A DNA stretch of 64,000 nt from Pseudomonas petrae. GTDB taxonomy: Bacteria; Pseudomonadota; Gammaproteobacteria; Pseudomonadales; Pseudomonadaceae. Below are positions 16,479 through 25,290 of the stretch, piece by piece (within the stretch, counting starts at the first letter, position 1; each line of letters opens with the position of its first letter). Position numbers and translations under genes: made by a program. The stretch is taken from positions 186,001 through 250,000 of the forward strand of contig NZ_JAKJXE010000005.1 of NCBI RefSeq assembly GCF_021728295.1, written 5' to 3'. The notes under the pieces were generated by a model. It saw nothing but the letters and a program-made list of their open reading frames with translations. It was not told the DNA's origin and did no database searches.

Positions 16479-17477
16479 TTACAACGCGCCGCCGTGCTGG
16501 GCTTTCCACCAGCCGCAGAACTCGTCCAGGGCGGTCCACACGCTGACGTCGGGCTGGTAATCCAGATAATGCCTGGCGCGATTGATATCAAGCGTGAAAT
16601 CCCGGGTCATCACCTGCATCCCGATGCGCGACAGCGTCGGTTCAGGTTGCCCCGGCCAGATCAGGCACGCCGCCTCGTTCATGGCTGCGGCGGTGTACGC
16701 CAGGCCGTAAGACCGATAACGCCTTACCGGCGGCAATTCCATCTGGCGCATGACGTAATTGACCACGTCCCAGAGAGGGACCGGCGCGCCATTACTGATG
16801 TTGTAAGCCTTGCCCAGCGCTGACCCTGCGGCAAGCAGGCTGCTGAGCAGCGCTTCATTGAGGTTTTGGATGCTGGTGAAATCGACCTTGTTCAAGCCGT
16901 TGCCGATGATCGACAAACGCTTCTTCTGCTGCATCTGCAGCAGTCGCGGGAAAATACTCGTGTCACCCGCGCCCGTCACAAAACGCGGGCGCAAGGCGAT
17001 GACTTCCAGACCGAACTCTTCGGCACCAAACACCTTCTGCTCGGCCAGGTATTTGGTCGCGGCGTAGTGATTGCCAAAGCGCTTGGGCACTTGCTCCTCG
17101 CGGATATCGAGGTGCGATCGGCCATCGAAATAGATCGACGGCGAAGACAGATGCACCAGCCGCCGGACTCTTTGTTTCAGGCATGCTTCGACGACGTTTT
17201 CGGTGACCTGAACATTGCCCTGGTGGAAGTCCTGGCGTCGTCCCCACGTCCCCACCGCACCCGCGCAATGGACCACGGCTTCAATGTCGTCACACAGCGC
17301 ATGAACAAGCTCGGGATCGCAGAGGTCGCCCTGAATGAACTCGGCGCCGCGCCGTACCAGATGCTCGACACCCTCAGCACGACGGCCGTTGACCCGGACG
17401 CTCAAGCCTTGCTCCAGCGCGAAACGCGCGAAGCGTCCGCCGATGAAGCCGCCTGCGCCGGTGACCAGAATTTTCAT
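16479..17477 (-). CDS. NAD-dependent epimerase/dehydratase (extended SDR)
   Basis: A 332-residue extended short-chain dehydrogenase. It has the N-terminal NAD-binding GAGGFIG, DIEAVVHCAGAV, and the catalytic Ser...Tyr-x-x-x-Lys in LSSPSIYFDG and YAATKYLAEQK. The C-terminal half resembles the 3-beta-hydroxysteroid dehydrogenase/isomerase subfamily. It corresponds in place to PA4361, followed by the coiled-coil gene 67 bases downstream, perhaps as a two-gene unit. The natural substrate is unknown. Confidence 0.82.
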   Translation of the reverse strand: MKILVTGAGGFIGGRFARFALEQGLSVRVNGRRAEGVEHLVRRGAEFIQGDLCDPELVHALCDDIEAVVHCAGAVGTWGRRQDFHQGNVQVTENVVEACLKQRVRRLVHLSSPSIYFDGRSHLDIREEQVPKRFGNHYAATKYLAEQKVFGAEEFGLEVIALRPRFVTGAGDTSIFPRLLQMQQKKRLSIIGNGLNKVDFTSIQNLNEALLSSLLAAGSALGKAYNISNGAPVPLWDVVNYVMRQMELPPVRRYRSYGLAYTAAAMNEAACLIWPGQPEPTLSRIGMQVMTRDFTLDINRARHYLDYQPDVSVWTALDEFCGWWKAQHGGAL

Positions 17478-17565
17478 TGCCTGCTCCGTTTAATCATCTT
17501 TTACCCGTGATCGCCGCGGCTGTTCTGCGACCGATCCTACACTCTGCTGCGTCGACTACTGACGT

Positions 17566-18465
17566 TCACTCAGGCGCCAACGGCACCAGCCATTGCCCCG
17601 CCTTTTTCGCCAGATGGTCCGTCAGCTCCGTCAGCAACCGGCCGCCATTGCGCCAATGATGCCAGTACAACGGCACATCAATGCAGTGATCGGCCAGCAA
17701 CTCGACCAATTGACCGCTCGCCAACTGCGCACGGACCTGCAATTCCGGCACCAGCCCCCAGCCCATTCCGGCTTCGACCATGCGCGTGAAACCTTCGGAC
17801 GACGGACACAAATGATGCTCGAAACCGCCTTCGACCCCCAGCGAAGCGAGGTAGCGGTGCTGCAGGAAATCATCCGGGCCGAATACCAGCGCGGGCGATC
17901 GGGCCACCGCCTGCGGCGTCACGCCCTGTGGGAAATGCCGATCAATAAAGTCAGGGCTGGCCAACGCCCGATAACGCATGGCGCCAAGCAATAGACTCCG
18001 CGCTCCCGCCACTGGCCGTTCACTGCCACACAAACACGCGGCCACTTCACCGGCGCGCATGCGTTTGAGGCCGACGTCCTGATCCTCGACCACCAGGTCG
18101 GTGAGCAGTCGATGCTCGGCACAGAAGTCACCGACCGCGAGGGCCCACCAGGTCGCCAGGCTGTCGGCGTTCAGCGCGATGCGCAAACGCTCGGGCATGC
18201 CGCCTTCGTCCAGCGCCGGCACCACGCTTTGCAAGTCCCGCTCCAGCAAGCGCACCTGCTGAACATGGTTGAGCAACCGCCGGCCGATATCTGTCGGGAT
18301 GGGCGGCGTCGCCCGGACCAGCACTGGCTGGCCGACCCGCGCTTCCAGCAGCTTGATACGTTGGGACACCGCCGACTGCGAAAGGCCGAGCACCTGAGCG
18401 GCACGCTCGAAGCCGGCTTGCTCGATCACCGCCGCCAGCGCGGAAAGCAATTTGTAGTCAAACAT
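17566..18465 (-). CDS. argP: LysR-type regulator ArgP
   Basis: A 299-residue LysR-family activator. The N-terminal helix-turn-helix (AQVLGLSQSAVSQRIKLLEARVGQP) is followed by a periplasmic-binding-protein-like effector domain. ArgP (IciA) responds to lysine and arginine and controls the arginine exporter ArgO, which lies divergently two genes away with an ACT-domain gene in between. The shared 110-base region 18466-18575 should hold its binding site, though I did not identify a specific LysR box. Confidence 0.85.
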   Translation of the reverse strand: MFDYKLLSALAAVIEQAGFERAAQVLGLSQSAVSQRIKLLEARVGQPVLVRATPPIPTDIGRRLLNHVQQVRLLERDLQSVVPALDEGGMPERLRIALNADSLATWWALAVGDFCAEHRLLTDLVVEDQDVGLKRMRAGEVAACLCGSERPVAGARSLLLGAMRYRALASPDFIDRHFPQGVTPQAVARSPALVFGPDDFLQHRYLASLGVEGGFEHHLCPSSEGFTRMVEAGMGWGLVPELQVRAQLASGQLVELLADHCIDVPLYWHHWRNGGRLLTELTDHLAKKAGQWLVPLAPE

Positions 18466-18575
18466 CAGTTTTCCTAATGGGTGATGAGCTTTATTGGTTT
18501 TTCTTATACCTGCTCTCGGCTGACAATCGCCAACACTGATTCACGGCACCCCCCTAACCTAACGGCGAAATATCA

Positions 18576-18974
18576 ATGACTGGCGAAACCTCCCTCAGCG
18601 CGTTGCTGCGCAGCATGGACCCCGAACTGAATGTAGGTGATTACGTCTTCTGCACCGTGGCTGACGGCAGCCACGTACAGGGCGTCGAGGTGATCGGCAG
18701 CTTCCGAGAGCGCGAAGGCCTGACCGTCATACTCGAACGCAGCCAAGCGCAGCAACTGGGCCTGGCCAGCGATTACGTCATGGCCTGGATCACCCTGACC
18801 GTTCACTCCTCTCTCGCGGCAGTCGGGCTGACCGCAGCATTCGCCAGTGCACTGGGCCAGGCGGGCATCAGTTGCAACGTGGTCGCAGGCTTTTACCACG
18901 ACCATCTTTTCGTGGGTAAGGACGACGCGCTGAAGGCCATGACCACCTTGCGCGCACTGGCCACGAACGCCTGA
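18576..18974 (+). CDS. ACT-domain protein
   Basis: A 132-residue stand-alone protein whose C-terminal half has the ACT-like pattern of small-ligand sensors (VIGSFREREGLTVILE; LAAVGLTAAFASALGQAGISCNVVAGFYHDHLFV). Such domains usually bind amino acids. It sits between argP and argO, 36 bases before argO, so an amino-acid-sensing role in lysine/arginine homeostasis is a reasonable inference. No strong ribosome site is seen before the ATG at 18576. Confidence 0.75.
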   Translation: MTGETSLSALLRSMDPELNVGDYVFCTVADGSHVQGVEVIGSFREREGLTVILERSQAQQLGLASDYVMAWITLTVHSSLAAVGLTAAFASALGQAGISCNVVAGFYHDHLFVGKDDALKAMTTLRALATNA

Positions 18975-19010
18975 TCCCGCCCATTCCTGAACTGATCGAG
19001 GCCCGACATC

Positions 19011-19613
19011 ATGTGGCAAAGCTACCTCAACGGCCTGCTGGTTTCCCTCGGGCTGATCATGGCCATCGGCACCCAGAACGCCTACGTGCTGGCGCAAAGT
19101 CTGCGTCGTGAGCACCACGTGTCCGTCGCGCTGCTGTGCATCGTGTGCGACGTCATATTAGTGGCGGCCGGGGTGTTCGGGCTGGCCAACGTGCTGGCCC
19201 ACAACCCCACGCTTCTCGCGGTGGCACGTTGGGGCGGCGTAGTGTTTCTGTTGTGGTACGGCGCCATGGCGCTGCGCCGCGCGTTATCCCCGCAGAGCCT
19301 CGCGGAGGGCGACGCCGACGGCCAGCGTTCACGCCGCGCTGTGTTGCTGACCGCCTTGGCGGTGACGCTGCTGAACCCGCATGTTTATCTCGATACGGTG
19401 CTGCTGATCGGCTCGCTCGGCGCGCAGCAAGCGGTGCCGGGCGCCTATGTGGCCGGGGCAGCAAGCGCTTCGGTGTTGTGGTTTTCAACGCTGGCGATCG
19501 GCGCCGCCTGGCTGGCCCCGTGGCTCGCGCGCCCGGCGACCTGGCGCCTGCTGGACCTGATGGTCGCGGTGATGATGTTCAGCGTGGCGGTGCAATTGAT
19601 CAGAACGGCGTGA
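19011..19613 (+). CDS. argO: LysE/ArgO-family basic amino-acid exporter
   Basis: A 200-residue, six-helix LysE-superfamily protein. It has the family N-terminus [24 protein letters not shown] and the [23 protein letters not shown] segment. It exports arginine and/or lysine and is classically activated by ArgP, encoded divergently upstream. Substrate choice between lysine and arginine cannot be decided here. Confidence 0.88.
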   Translation: MWQSYLNGLLVSLGLIMAIGTQNAYVLAQSLRREHHVSVALLCIVCDVILVAAGVFGLANVLAHNPTLLAVARWGGVVFLLWYGAMALRRALSPQSLAEGDADGQRSRRAVLLTALAVTLLNPHVYLDTVLLIGSLGAQQAVPGAYVAGAASASVLWFSTLAIGAAWLAPWLARPATWRLLDLMVAVMMFSVAVQLIRTA

Positions 19614-19815
19614 ACAGCGGTCTGGCCGGCGCGCATTTCAGCGCATCGCTCTGGAACCTCTATCCCACACAGTTGTTGCGTGGTTAAGGTCAGGGGCCGG
19701 TGCTATGATCCAGCCCCTGCGCTGCAAAGAGTACAAACTCGCCAGCGTAAGTTCTGTCTGGCCGCCCGTGATCGGCCTTGCGCAAACCGCAACTGACCTG
19801 ATTAGGAGAATTACC

Positions 19816-20412
19816 ATGGCTTTTGAATTGCCTCCGCTGCCGTACGCACATGATGCTCTGGCACCGCACATCTCCAAGGAAACTCTGGAATACCACCACG
19901 ACAAGCACCACAACACCTATGTCGTGAACCTGAACAACCTGGTGCCAGGCACCGAGTTCGAAGGCAAGACTCTGGAAGAAATCGTCAAGACGTCCTCGGG
20001 CGGTATCTTCAACAACGCCGCTCAAGTCTGGAACCACACGTTTTACTGGAACTGCCTGGCGCCAAACGCCGGCGGCCAACCGACTGGCGCTCTGGCTGAC
20101 GCGATCAACGCTGCTTTCGGCTCCTTCGACAAGTTCAAGGAAGAATTCAGCAAGACTTCCATCGGCACCTTCGGCTCCGGCTGGGGCTGGCTGGTGAAGA
20201 AAGCTGACGGCTCCCTGGCACTGGCCAGCACCATCGGCGCCGGCAACCCGATCACCAGCGGCGACACCCCGCTGCTGACCTGCGACGTCTGGGAACACGC
20301 TTACTACATTGACTACCGTAACCTGCGTCCAAAGTACGTCGAGGCGTTCTGGAACCTGGTTAACTGGAAGTTCGTTGCCGAGCAGTTCGAAGGCAAAAGT
20401 TTCACTGCCTGA
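19816..20412 (+). CDS. sodB: Iron superoxide dismutase
   Basis: Dismutates superoxide in the cytoplasm. The 198-residue product carries the Fe/Mn SOD ligands: His in YHHDKHH, His in QVWNHTFYW, and Asp/His in [13 protein letters not shown]. The GSGWGWLV segment and overall length are of the FeSOD type. The ATG at 19816 follows TAGGAGA (19803-19809). The frame runs 37 codons upstream, but without a better start. In pseudomonads sodB is spared or repressed through iron-responsive small RNAs; no such RNA gene lies in this window. Confidence 0.96.
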   Translation: MAFELPPLPYAHDALAPHISKETLEYHHDKHHNTYVVNLNNLVPGTEFEGKTLEEIVKTSSGGIFNNAAQVWNHTFYWNCLAPNAGGQPTGALADAINAAFGSFDKFKEEFSKTSIGTFGSGWGWLVKKADGSLALASTIGAGNPITSGDTPLLTCDVWEHAYYIDYRNLRPKYVEAFWNLVNWKFVAEQFEGKSFTA

Positions 20413-20433
20413 TGAATGCTTGAATGCTTGAAT

Positions 20434-20466
20434 AAAAAAAAGCCCGGCACGTCCGGGTTTTTTTTC
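20434..20466 (+). terminator. Rho-independent terminator of sodB
   Basis: CCCGG-CACGT-CCGGG (20443-20457) with A8 before and T8 after, 22 bases beyond the sodB stop. Confidence 0.9.
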
Positions 20467-20723
20467 GCCTTCTGTTTGTCGTTTATGTATTGTCTGGAAG
20501 AGATAGCCGACTAATATCAAATTTTGTGCTGATTCAAACGGCTGGGCTCAAGTTTTCCCCGTGTACGACCGACACAGTACCGATAGCTTGAGTGGTCTGC
20601 CTATTAACTGTTTTCCCGATTGATGGGGTCACGTGCAAGCCAGAAGCGCCTGATCCGAATGCCTGCATTGCCAGTGCTTGCACGCAGTCAGCCCGCTATC
20701 AGCATGGATGAAGGAATGGCCAT

Positions 20724-22775
20724 TTGAAGCTGGAACTCAAACACAGCTTGTCGGTGAAGCTGCTTCGCGTTGTGCTGCTTTCAGCGCTGATCGTGGGGGT
20801 CGTGCTCAGTTGCGCACAGATCGTCTACGACGCGTACAAAACCCGCCAGGCCGTTGCCTCGGATGCGGCGCGTATCCTCGACATGTTTCGCGACCCGTCG
20901 ACGCAGGCCGTCTATAGCCTGGACCGGGAAATGGGCATGCAGGTCATCGAAGGGCTGTTTCAGGACAAAGCCGTGCGCCTGGCGTCCATCGGTCATCCCA
21001 ACGAGACGGTGCTCGCCGAGAAATCCCGCGACCTCGAAGCTACCCCCACACGCTGGCTGACCGACCTGATCCTTGGCCAGGAACGCAGCTTTACCACGCA
21101 ACTGGTCGGCCGCAGCCCGTACAGCGAATATTACGGCGACCTGCGCATCACCCTGGACACCGCCACCTACGGCGAAACCTTTCTCACCAACTCACTGATC
21201 ATCTTCATCTCCGGCGTATTGCGCGCGCTGGCGATGGGTCTGGTGCTGTACCTGGTTTACCACTGGCTGCTGACCAAACCGCTGTCGAGAATCATCGAGC
21301 ACCTGACCAGCATCAACCCCGACCGCCCCAGCGAACACCAATTGCCCTTGCTCAAAGGCCACGAAAAAAACGAGCTGGGTGTCTGGGTCAATACGGCCAA
21401 CCAACTGCTGGCGTCCATCGAGCGCAACACCACCCTGCGCCACGAGGCTGAATCCAGCCTGTTGCGGATGGCCCAATACGACTTCCTCACCGGTTTGCCC
21501 AACCGGCTGCAACTGCAGAAGCAACTGGACAAAATCCTCGTCGACTCCGGAAAAGTGCAGCATCGTGTCGCCGTGTTATGCGTCGGTCTGGATGACTTCA
21601 AAGGCATCAACGAACAATTCAGTTATCAGGCCGGCGATCAGTTGCTGCTGGCCCTCGCCGATCGATTGCGCAGCCACAGCGGCCGCCTCGGCGCCCTTGC
21701 CCGTTTGGGCGGCGACCAGTTTGCGCTGGTTCAGGCCGATATCGAACAGCCCTATGAAGCCGCCGAGCTGGCGCAGAACATTCTCGACGACCTGGAAGCG
21801 CCCTTCGCCGTCGATCAGCAAGAGATTCGTCTGCGCGCCACCATCGGCATCACGCTGTTCCCCGAAGATGGCGACAGCACTGAGAAGCTGCTGCAGAAAG
21901 CCGAACAGACCATGACGCTGGCCAAGACCCGCTCGCGCAATCGCTATCAGTTTTATATCGCCAGCGTCGACAGCGAGATGCGACGTCGTCGCGAGCTGGA
22001 AAAAGACCTGCGCGAGGCCATGGCCCGCGAGCAGTTTCATCTGGTCTATCAGCCGCAGATCAGCTATCGCGATCACAGTGTGGTCGGTGTCGAGGCGTTG
22101 ATCCGCTGGATTCACCCGGAACACGGCTTCGTGCCGCCTGACCTGTTCATACCGCTGGCCGAGCAGAACGGCACCATTATCGCCATCGGCGAGTGGGTGC
22201 TGGATCAGGCCTGCAAACAGCTGCGCGAATGGCACGATCAGGGCTTCAGCGACCTGCGCATGGCGGTGAACCTGTCCACCGTGCAGCTGCACCACGCCGA
22301 ACTGCCGCGGGTGGTGAACAACCTGCTGCAGATCTACCGCCTGCCGCCCCGCAGCCTGGAACTGGAGGTGACGGAAACCGGCCTGATGGAAGACATCACC
22401 ACCGCTGCGCAGCACCTGTTGAGCCTGCGCCGCTCCGGGGCGTTGATTGCCATCGATGATTTCGGCACCGGTTATTCATCGCTGAGTTATCTGAAAAGCC
22501 TGCCGCTGGACAAGATCAAGATCGACAAGAGCTTTGTGCAGGACCTGCTCGACGACGATGACGACGCGACGATCGTGCGCGCCATCATCCAGCTCGGCAA
22601 AAGCCTGGGCATGCAGGTGATTGCCGAAGGCGTAGAGACCGCCGAGCAAGAGGCGTACATCATTACAGAGGGTTGCCACGAAGGTCAGGGCTATTTCTAC
22701 AGCAAGCCACTGCCGGCGCGGGAACTGCTGGTTTACCTGAAGCAAGCCCAGCGCACTCACAGCGAGGCGCTGTAG
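20724..22775 (+). CDS. bifA: c-di-GMP phosphodiesterase BifA
   Basis: Degrades c-di-GMP and thereby lowers biofilm formation and raises swarming. The 683-residue inner-membrane protein has a transmembrane helix at about 13-35, a periplasmic loop, a second helix at about 155-182, a degenerate GGDEF domain with GGDQF at 329-333 and an intact EAL domain (EAL at 457-459, plus EVTETGLMED, DDFGTGYSSL and KIDKSFV). This degenerate-GGDQF/active-EAL layout is that of BifA. The gene starts with TTG (20724), supported by AAGGA (20711-20715). Nearby ATGs are out of frame. About 260 bases separate it from the sodB terminator. Confidence 0.92.
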   Translation: MKLELKHSLSVKLLRVVLLSALIVGVVLSCAQIVYDAYKTRQAVASDAARILDMFRDPSTQAVYSLDREMGMQVIEGLFQDKAVRLASIGHPNETVLAEKSRDLEATPTRWLTDLILGQERSFTTQLVGRSPYSEYYGDLRITLDTATYGETFLTNSLIIFISGVLRALAMGLVLYLVYHWLLTKPLSRIIEHLTSINPDRPSEHQLPLLKGHEKNELGVWVNTANQLLASIERNTTLRHEAESSLLRMAQYDFLTGLPNRLQLQKQLDKILVDSGKVQHRVAVLCVGLDDFKGINEQFSYQAGDQLLLALADRLRSHSGRLGALARLGGDQFALVQADIEQPYEAAELAQNILDDLEAPFAVDQQEIRLRATIGITLFPEDGDSTEKLLQKAEQTMTLAKTRSRNRYQFYIASVDSEMRRRRELEKDLREAMAREQFHLVYQPQISYRDHSVVGVEALIRWIHPEHGFVPPDLFIPLAEQNGTIIAIGEWVLDQACKQLREWHDQGFSDLRMAVNLSTVQLHHAELPRVVNNLLQIYRLPPRSLELEVTETGLMEDITTAAQHLLSLRRSGALIAIDDFGTGYSSLSYLKSLPLDKIKIDKSFVQDLLDDDDDATIVRAIIQLGKSLGMQVIAEGVETAEQEAYIITEGCHEGQGYFYSKPLPARELLVYLKQAQRTHSEAL

Positions 22776-22910
22776 CACGCCTGCTTTCCGACACGAAGGC
22801 AGCCGCTGCGGAAATTCCCCCCCGCCCGTCTGAGGCCGCAGCTTAATCCCCCCTTGAAACAGCTTGAAATATCTCCCTCCGGCCTGGCTGGGCAAATGGC
22901 CTTTACACAG

Positions 22911-22929
22911 AATGCAAATCTTTCGCATT
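22911..22929 (+). promoter_or_regulatory. Fur-box-like site upstream of imelysin gene
   Basis: AATGCAAATCTTTCGCATT is an inverted repeat (AATGC...GCATT) resembling Pseudomonas Fur boxes of the AATGCGAATNATTCGCATT form. It lies 64 bases before the lipoprotein start. The iron-related genes downstream support the assignment. Confidence 0.65.
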
Positions 22930-22992
22930 ATGTCGCAGCATTTTTCTGGCGTTCGCCACCGTTCACACCTCTTCTCGATGCAGGATTCCGTC

Positions 22993-24342
22993 ATGATTCG
23001 TATGCCCCTGGCAACCGCAAGTCTGCTGGCTGTCGCTATTGCTCTGGCCGGTTGTGATCAAGGCAAGGACAAGCCCGCCGCCGCAGCGCCTGCCCCGGCA
23101 CCTGCCGCAGCCGCCGCGCCAGCGCCGCCCCCCGCCACTGCACCTGCCCAGTCCAACGAAGCCGCCACCAAAGCAGTGGTCGCCAACTACGCCAACATGG
23201 TATTTGCCGTCTTCAGCGACGCCGAATCCACTGCCAAAAACCTCAGCACGGCAGTCGACGCTTTCCTCGCCACACCCAATGACCAGACCCTGAAAGCAGC
23301 GCGTACAGCGTGGGTCGCGGCGCGCGTGCCGTACATGCAGAGCGAAGTGTTCCGCTTCGGCAACACCCTCATCGACGACTGGGAAGGTCAGGTAAACGCA
23401 TGGCCGCTGGACGAAGGCCTGATCGACTACGTCGCCAAGGATTACCAGCACGCACTCGGCAACCCGGGCGCCACCGCCAACATCATCGCCAACAAGTCGG
23501 TGCAAGTGGGCGAGGACAAAGTCGACGTCAGCGAAATCACCCCTGAAAAACTCGCCAGCCTGAACGAACTCGGTGGTTCGGAGGCCAACGTGGCGACCGG
23601 TTATCACGCCATCGAATTCCTGCTCTGGGGCCAGGACCTTCACGGCACCGGCCCGGGCGCCGGCGAGCGTCCGGCCAGCGACTACATCGAAGGCCAGGGC
23701 GGCACCGGCGGCCACAACGACCGCCGCCGCGCCTACCTGAAAGCAGCCACCGACCTCCTGGTCAGCGACCTCGAAGAGATGGTCAACAACTGGAAGCCGG
23801 GCGTCGCCGACAATTACCGCGCCACCCTGGAAGCAGAATCCGCAGAGAGCGGGCTGCGCAAAATGCTGTTCGGCATGGGCAGCCTGTCGCTGGGTGAACT
23901 GGCGGGCGAACGCATGAAGGTCGCGCTGGAGGCCAATTCCAGCGAGGACGAGCACGATTGCTTCAGCGACAACACCCATAACTCGCATTTCTATAACGGC
24001 CTGGGCATCCGCAACGTTTATCTGGGCGAATACACCCGCGTGGACGGCAGCAAAGTGACTGGCCCAAGCCTGTCTTCGCTAGTGGCCAAGGCCGACGCTA
24101 CGACCGATCAGACTGTGCGCGCCGACCTCGACGCGACCCAGGCAAAGCTGCAGGTCATCGTCGACCACGCCAACAAGGGTGAGCATTTCGACCAGCTCAT
24201 CGCGGCAGGCAATACAGCGGGCAACGAGGTGGTCCGCGACGCCATCGCCGCGCTGGTCAAACAGACCGGCGCCATCGAGCAATCGGCCGGCAAGCTGGGC
24301 ATCACCGACCTGAACCCGGACAACGCCGACCACGAGTTCTGA
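22993..24342 (+). CDS. icmP: Imelysin-family lipoprotein (IcmP-like)
   Basis: A 449-residue outer-membrane or periplasmic lipoprotein: signal with lipobox LAGC (Cys21), a long Ala/Pro-rich linker (about 28-55), then an imelysin (peptidase M75) domain. The family GxHxxE motif is intact as GYHAIEF. Imelysins are linked to iron uptake and resemble EfeO. A P. aeruginosa member in this position (PA4370, IcmP) was first described as an insulin-cleaving metalloproteinase. The start at 22993 has AGGA upstream and begins the signal peptide. A Fur-box-like site and a downstream terminator mark it as a separate transcription unit. Confidence 0.85.
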   Translation: MIRMPLATASLLAVAIALAGCDQGKDKPAAAAPAPAPAAAAAPAPPPATAPAQSNEAATKAVVANYANMVFAVFSDAESTAKNLSTAVDAFLATPNDQTLKAARTAWVAARVPYMQSEVFRFGNTLIDDWEGQVNAWPLDEGLIDYVAKDYQHALGNPGATANIIANKSVQVGEDKVDVSEITPEKLASLNELGGSEANVATGYHAIEFLLWGQDLHGTGPGAGERPASDYIEGQGGTGGHNDRRRAYLKAATDLLVSDLEEMVNNWKPGVADNYRATLEAESAESGLRKMLFGMGSLSLGELAGERMKVALEANSSEDEHDCFSDNTHNSHFYNGLGIRNVYLGEYTRVDGSKVTGPSLSSLVAKADATTDQTVRADLDATQAKLQVIVDHANKGEHFDQLIAAGNTAGNEVVRDAIAALVKQTGAIEQSAGKLGITDLNPDNADHEF

Positions 24343-24414
24343 TCCGCTTCACGTCTGCTTCAACACTTGGTGGGCCGCCACTTCTGGAGTGAAAGTCGGC
24401 TCCACTGCAAACGA

Positions 24415-24447
24415 ATGCCGACCCCATCATGGGTCGGCATTTTTTTC
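24415..24447 (+). terminator. Rho-independent terminator after imelysin gene
   Basis: ATGCCGACCC and GGGTCGGCAT arms with a six-base loop and a T7 tail, 73 bases past the stop codon. Confidence 0.92.
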
Positions 24448-24611
24448 GTCAATCGAAGCCCGAAAGCCCCACCAAAACGGCCGTATCCGGGGAGCGGTCT
24501 GTAAGCGTTGTAGGGCATTTCCTGTTCGCTCCTTGTCGGATTGAACACGCATCCCGCGCCGCCGATCATGCGCACTTCCTTGACCCCACCCTATCCAGGA
24601 GGAGACAGAAA

Positions 24612-25151
24612 GTGCCCAAGAGAAACAATAAAAGGCGCCGCGTCAGTAAGCTCAAAGCCAACGATTACGGTATCCACCTGCTGGTCGGCGTCAAGGGCCC
24701 GCGTGCCTGGAAGGTGACGATCTACCGCGATGGCCGGACCTTCAACCGGCTGTTTTCGTTCTCCCGCTACGGCGGCCGTGACCCGGCACGACTAGCCGCC
24801 GACGCATGCCGTGACCAGTTGCTGCTAGCCCACTTGCCCAAGCTCAGCCGCGACATCCGTCAACGCATCATCGCCACCAACACCAGCGGCTATCCGGGGG
24901 TGCATTACCGCTGTTACACCGGCATCGCCTATTGGGTGGCGCGGACCACGCTGCGCAACGGCAGCAGTGTCACCAAGTCGTTCAGGGTCGAGCATTACGG
25001 CTACGAGCGGGCCAAGGAGCTGGCGATCCGCGAACGCGAACGGCAGCTCGACGGCATTGGCGATTACCGGTCCTTCAAGGTGGTCGAGGGCGAACGGCGC
25101 CTGATGCAACTGCTCGTGGAAAACCCGGCACTGGAAATCGCCGGGGCGTGA
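24612..25151 (+). CDS. Two-repeat AP2-like DNA-binding protein
   Basis: A 179-residue basic protein starting with GTG at 24612, just after AGGAGGAGA. The second half (about 92-146) looks like an AP2/ERF DNA-binding domain: SGYPGVHY, YWVA, R-N-G, F, YG, then an Ala/Glu/Arg helix. The first half (about 18-70) repeats the same pattern (YGIH, AWKV, RDG, FSFSRYGG, LAADACRDQL), with matching residues 76 apart (G20/G96, H22/H98, G41/G117, F48/F124, Y53/Y129, Q69/Q145), so it is probably an internal duplication. No nuclease motif is seen. It sits between two iron-related units, transcribed with them. Role unknown; a transcription regulator is the simplest guess. Confidence 0.75.
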   Translation: MPKRNNKRRRVSKLKANDYGIHLLVGVKGPRAWKVTIYRDGRTFNRLFSFSRYGGRDPARLAADACRDQLLLAHLPKLSRDIRQRIIATNTSGYPGVHYRCYTGIAYWVARTTLRNGSSVTKSFRVEHYGYERAKELAIRERERQLDGIGDYRSFKVVEGERRLMQLLVENPALEIAGA

Positions 25152-25290
25152 GTTTAGAGGGATCGCTGCTGTTGGATGATTTGGTAACAACACGTTACGA
25201 GAGGACTTTCAAACGCTAATCCCTCTTATTCATCAAAGACGGGGCTGGTAAGCTTGCTCGCCCCGATTTCCACCCCTTTGCAGGACCAGT

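Noticed and set aside
24612..25151. AP2-like protein as a homing endonuclease
   Set aside because: No HNH, GIY-YIG or LAGLIDADG motif, and the protein has no room for such a domain beyond the two repeats.
25200..25245. Possible second Fur box (AATCCCTCTTATT) before the di-haem gene
   Set aside because: Only short half-site matches, with too little symmetry to report as a site.
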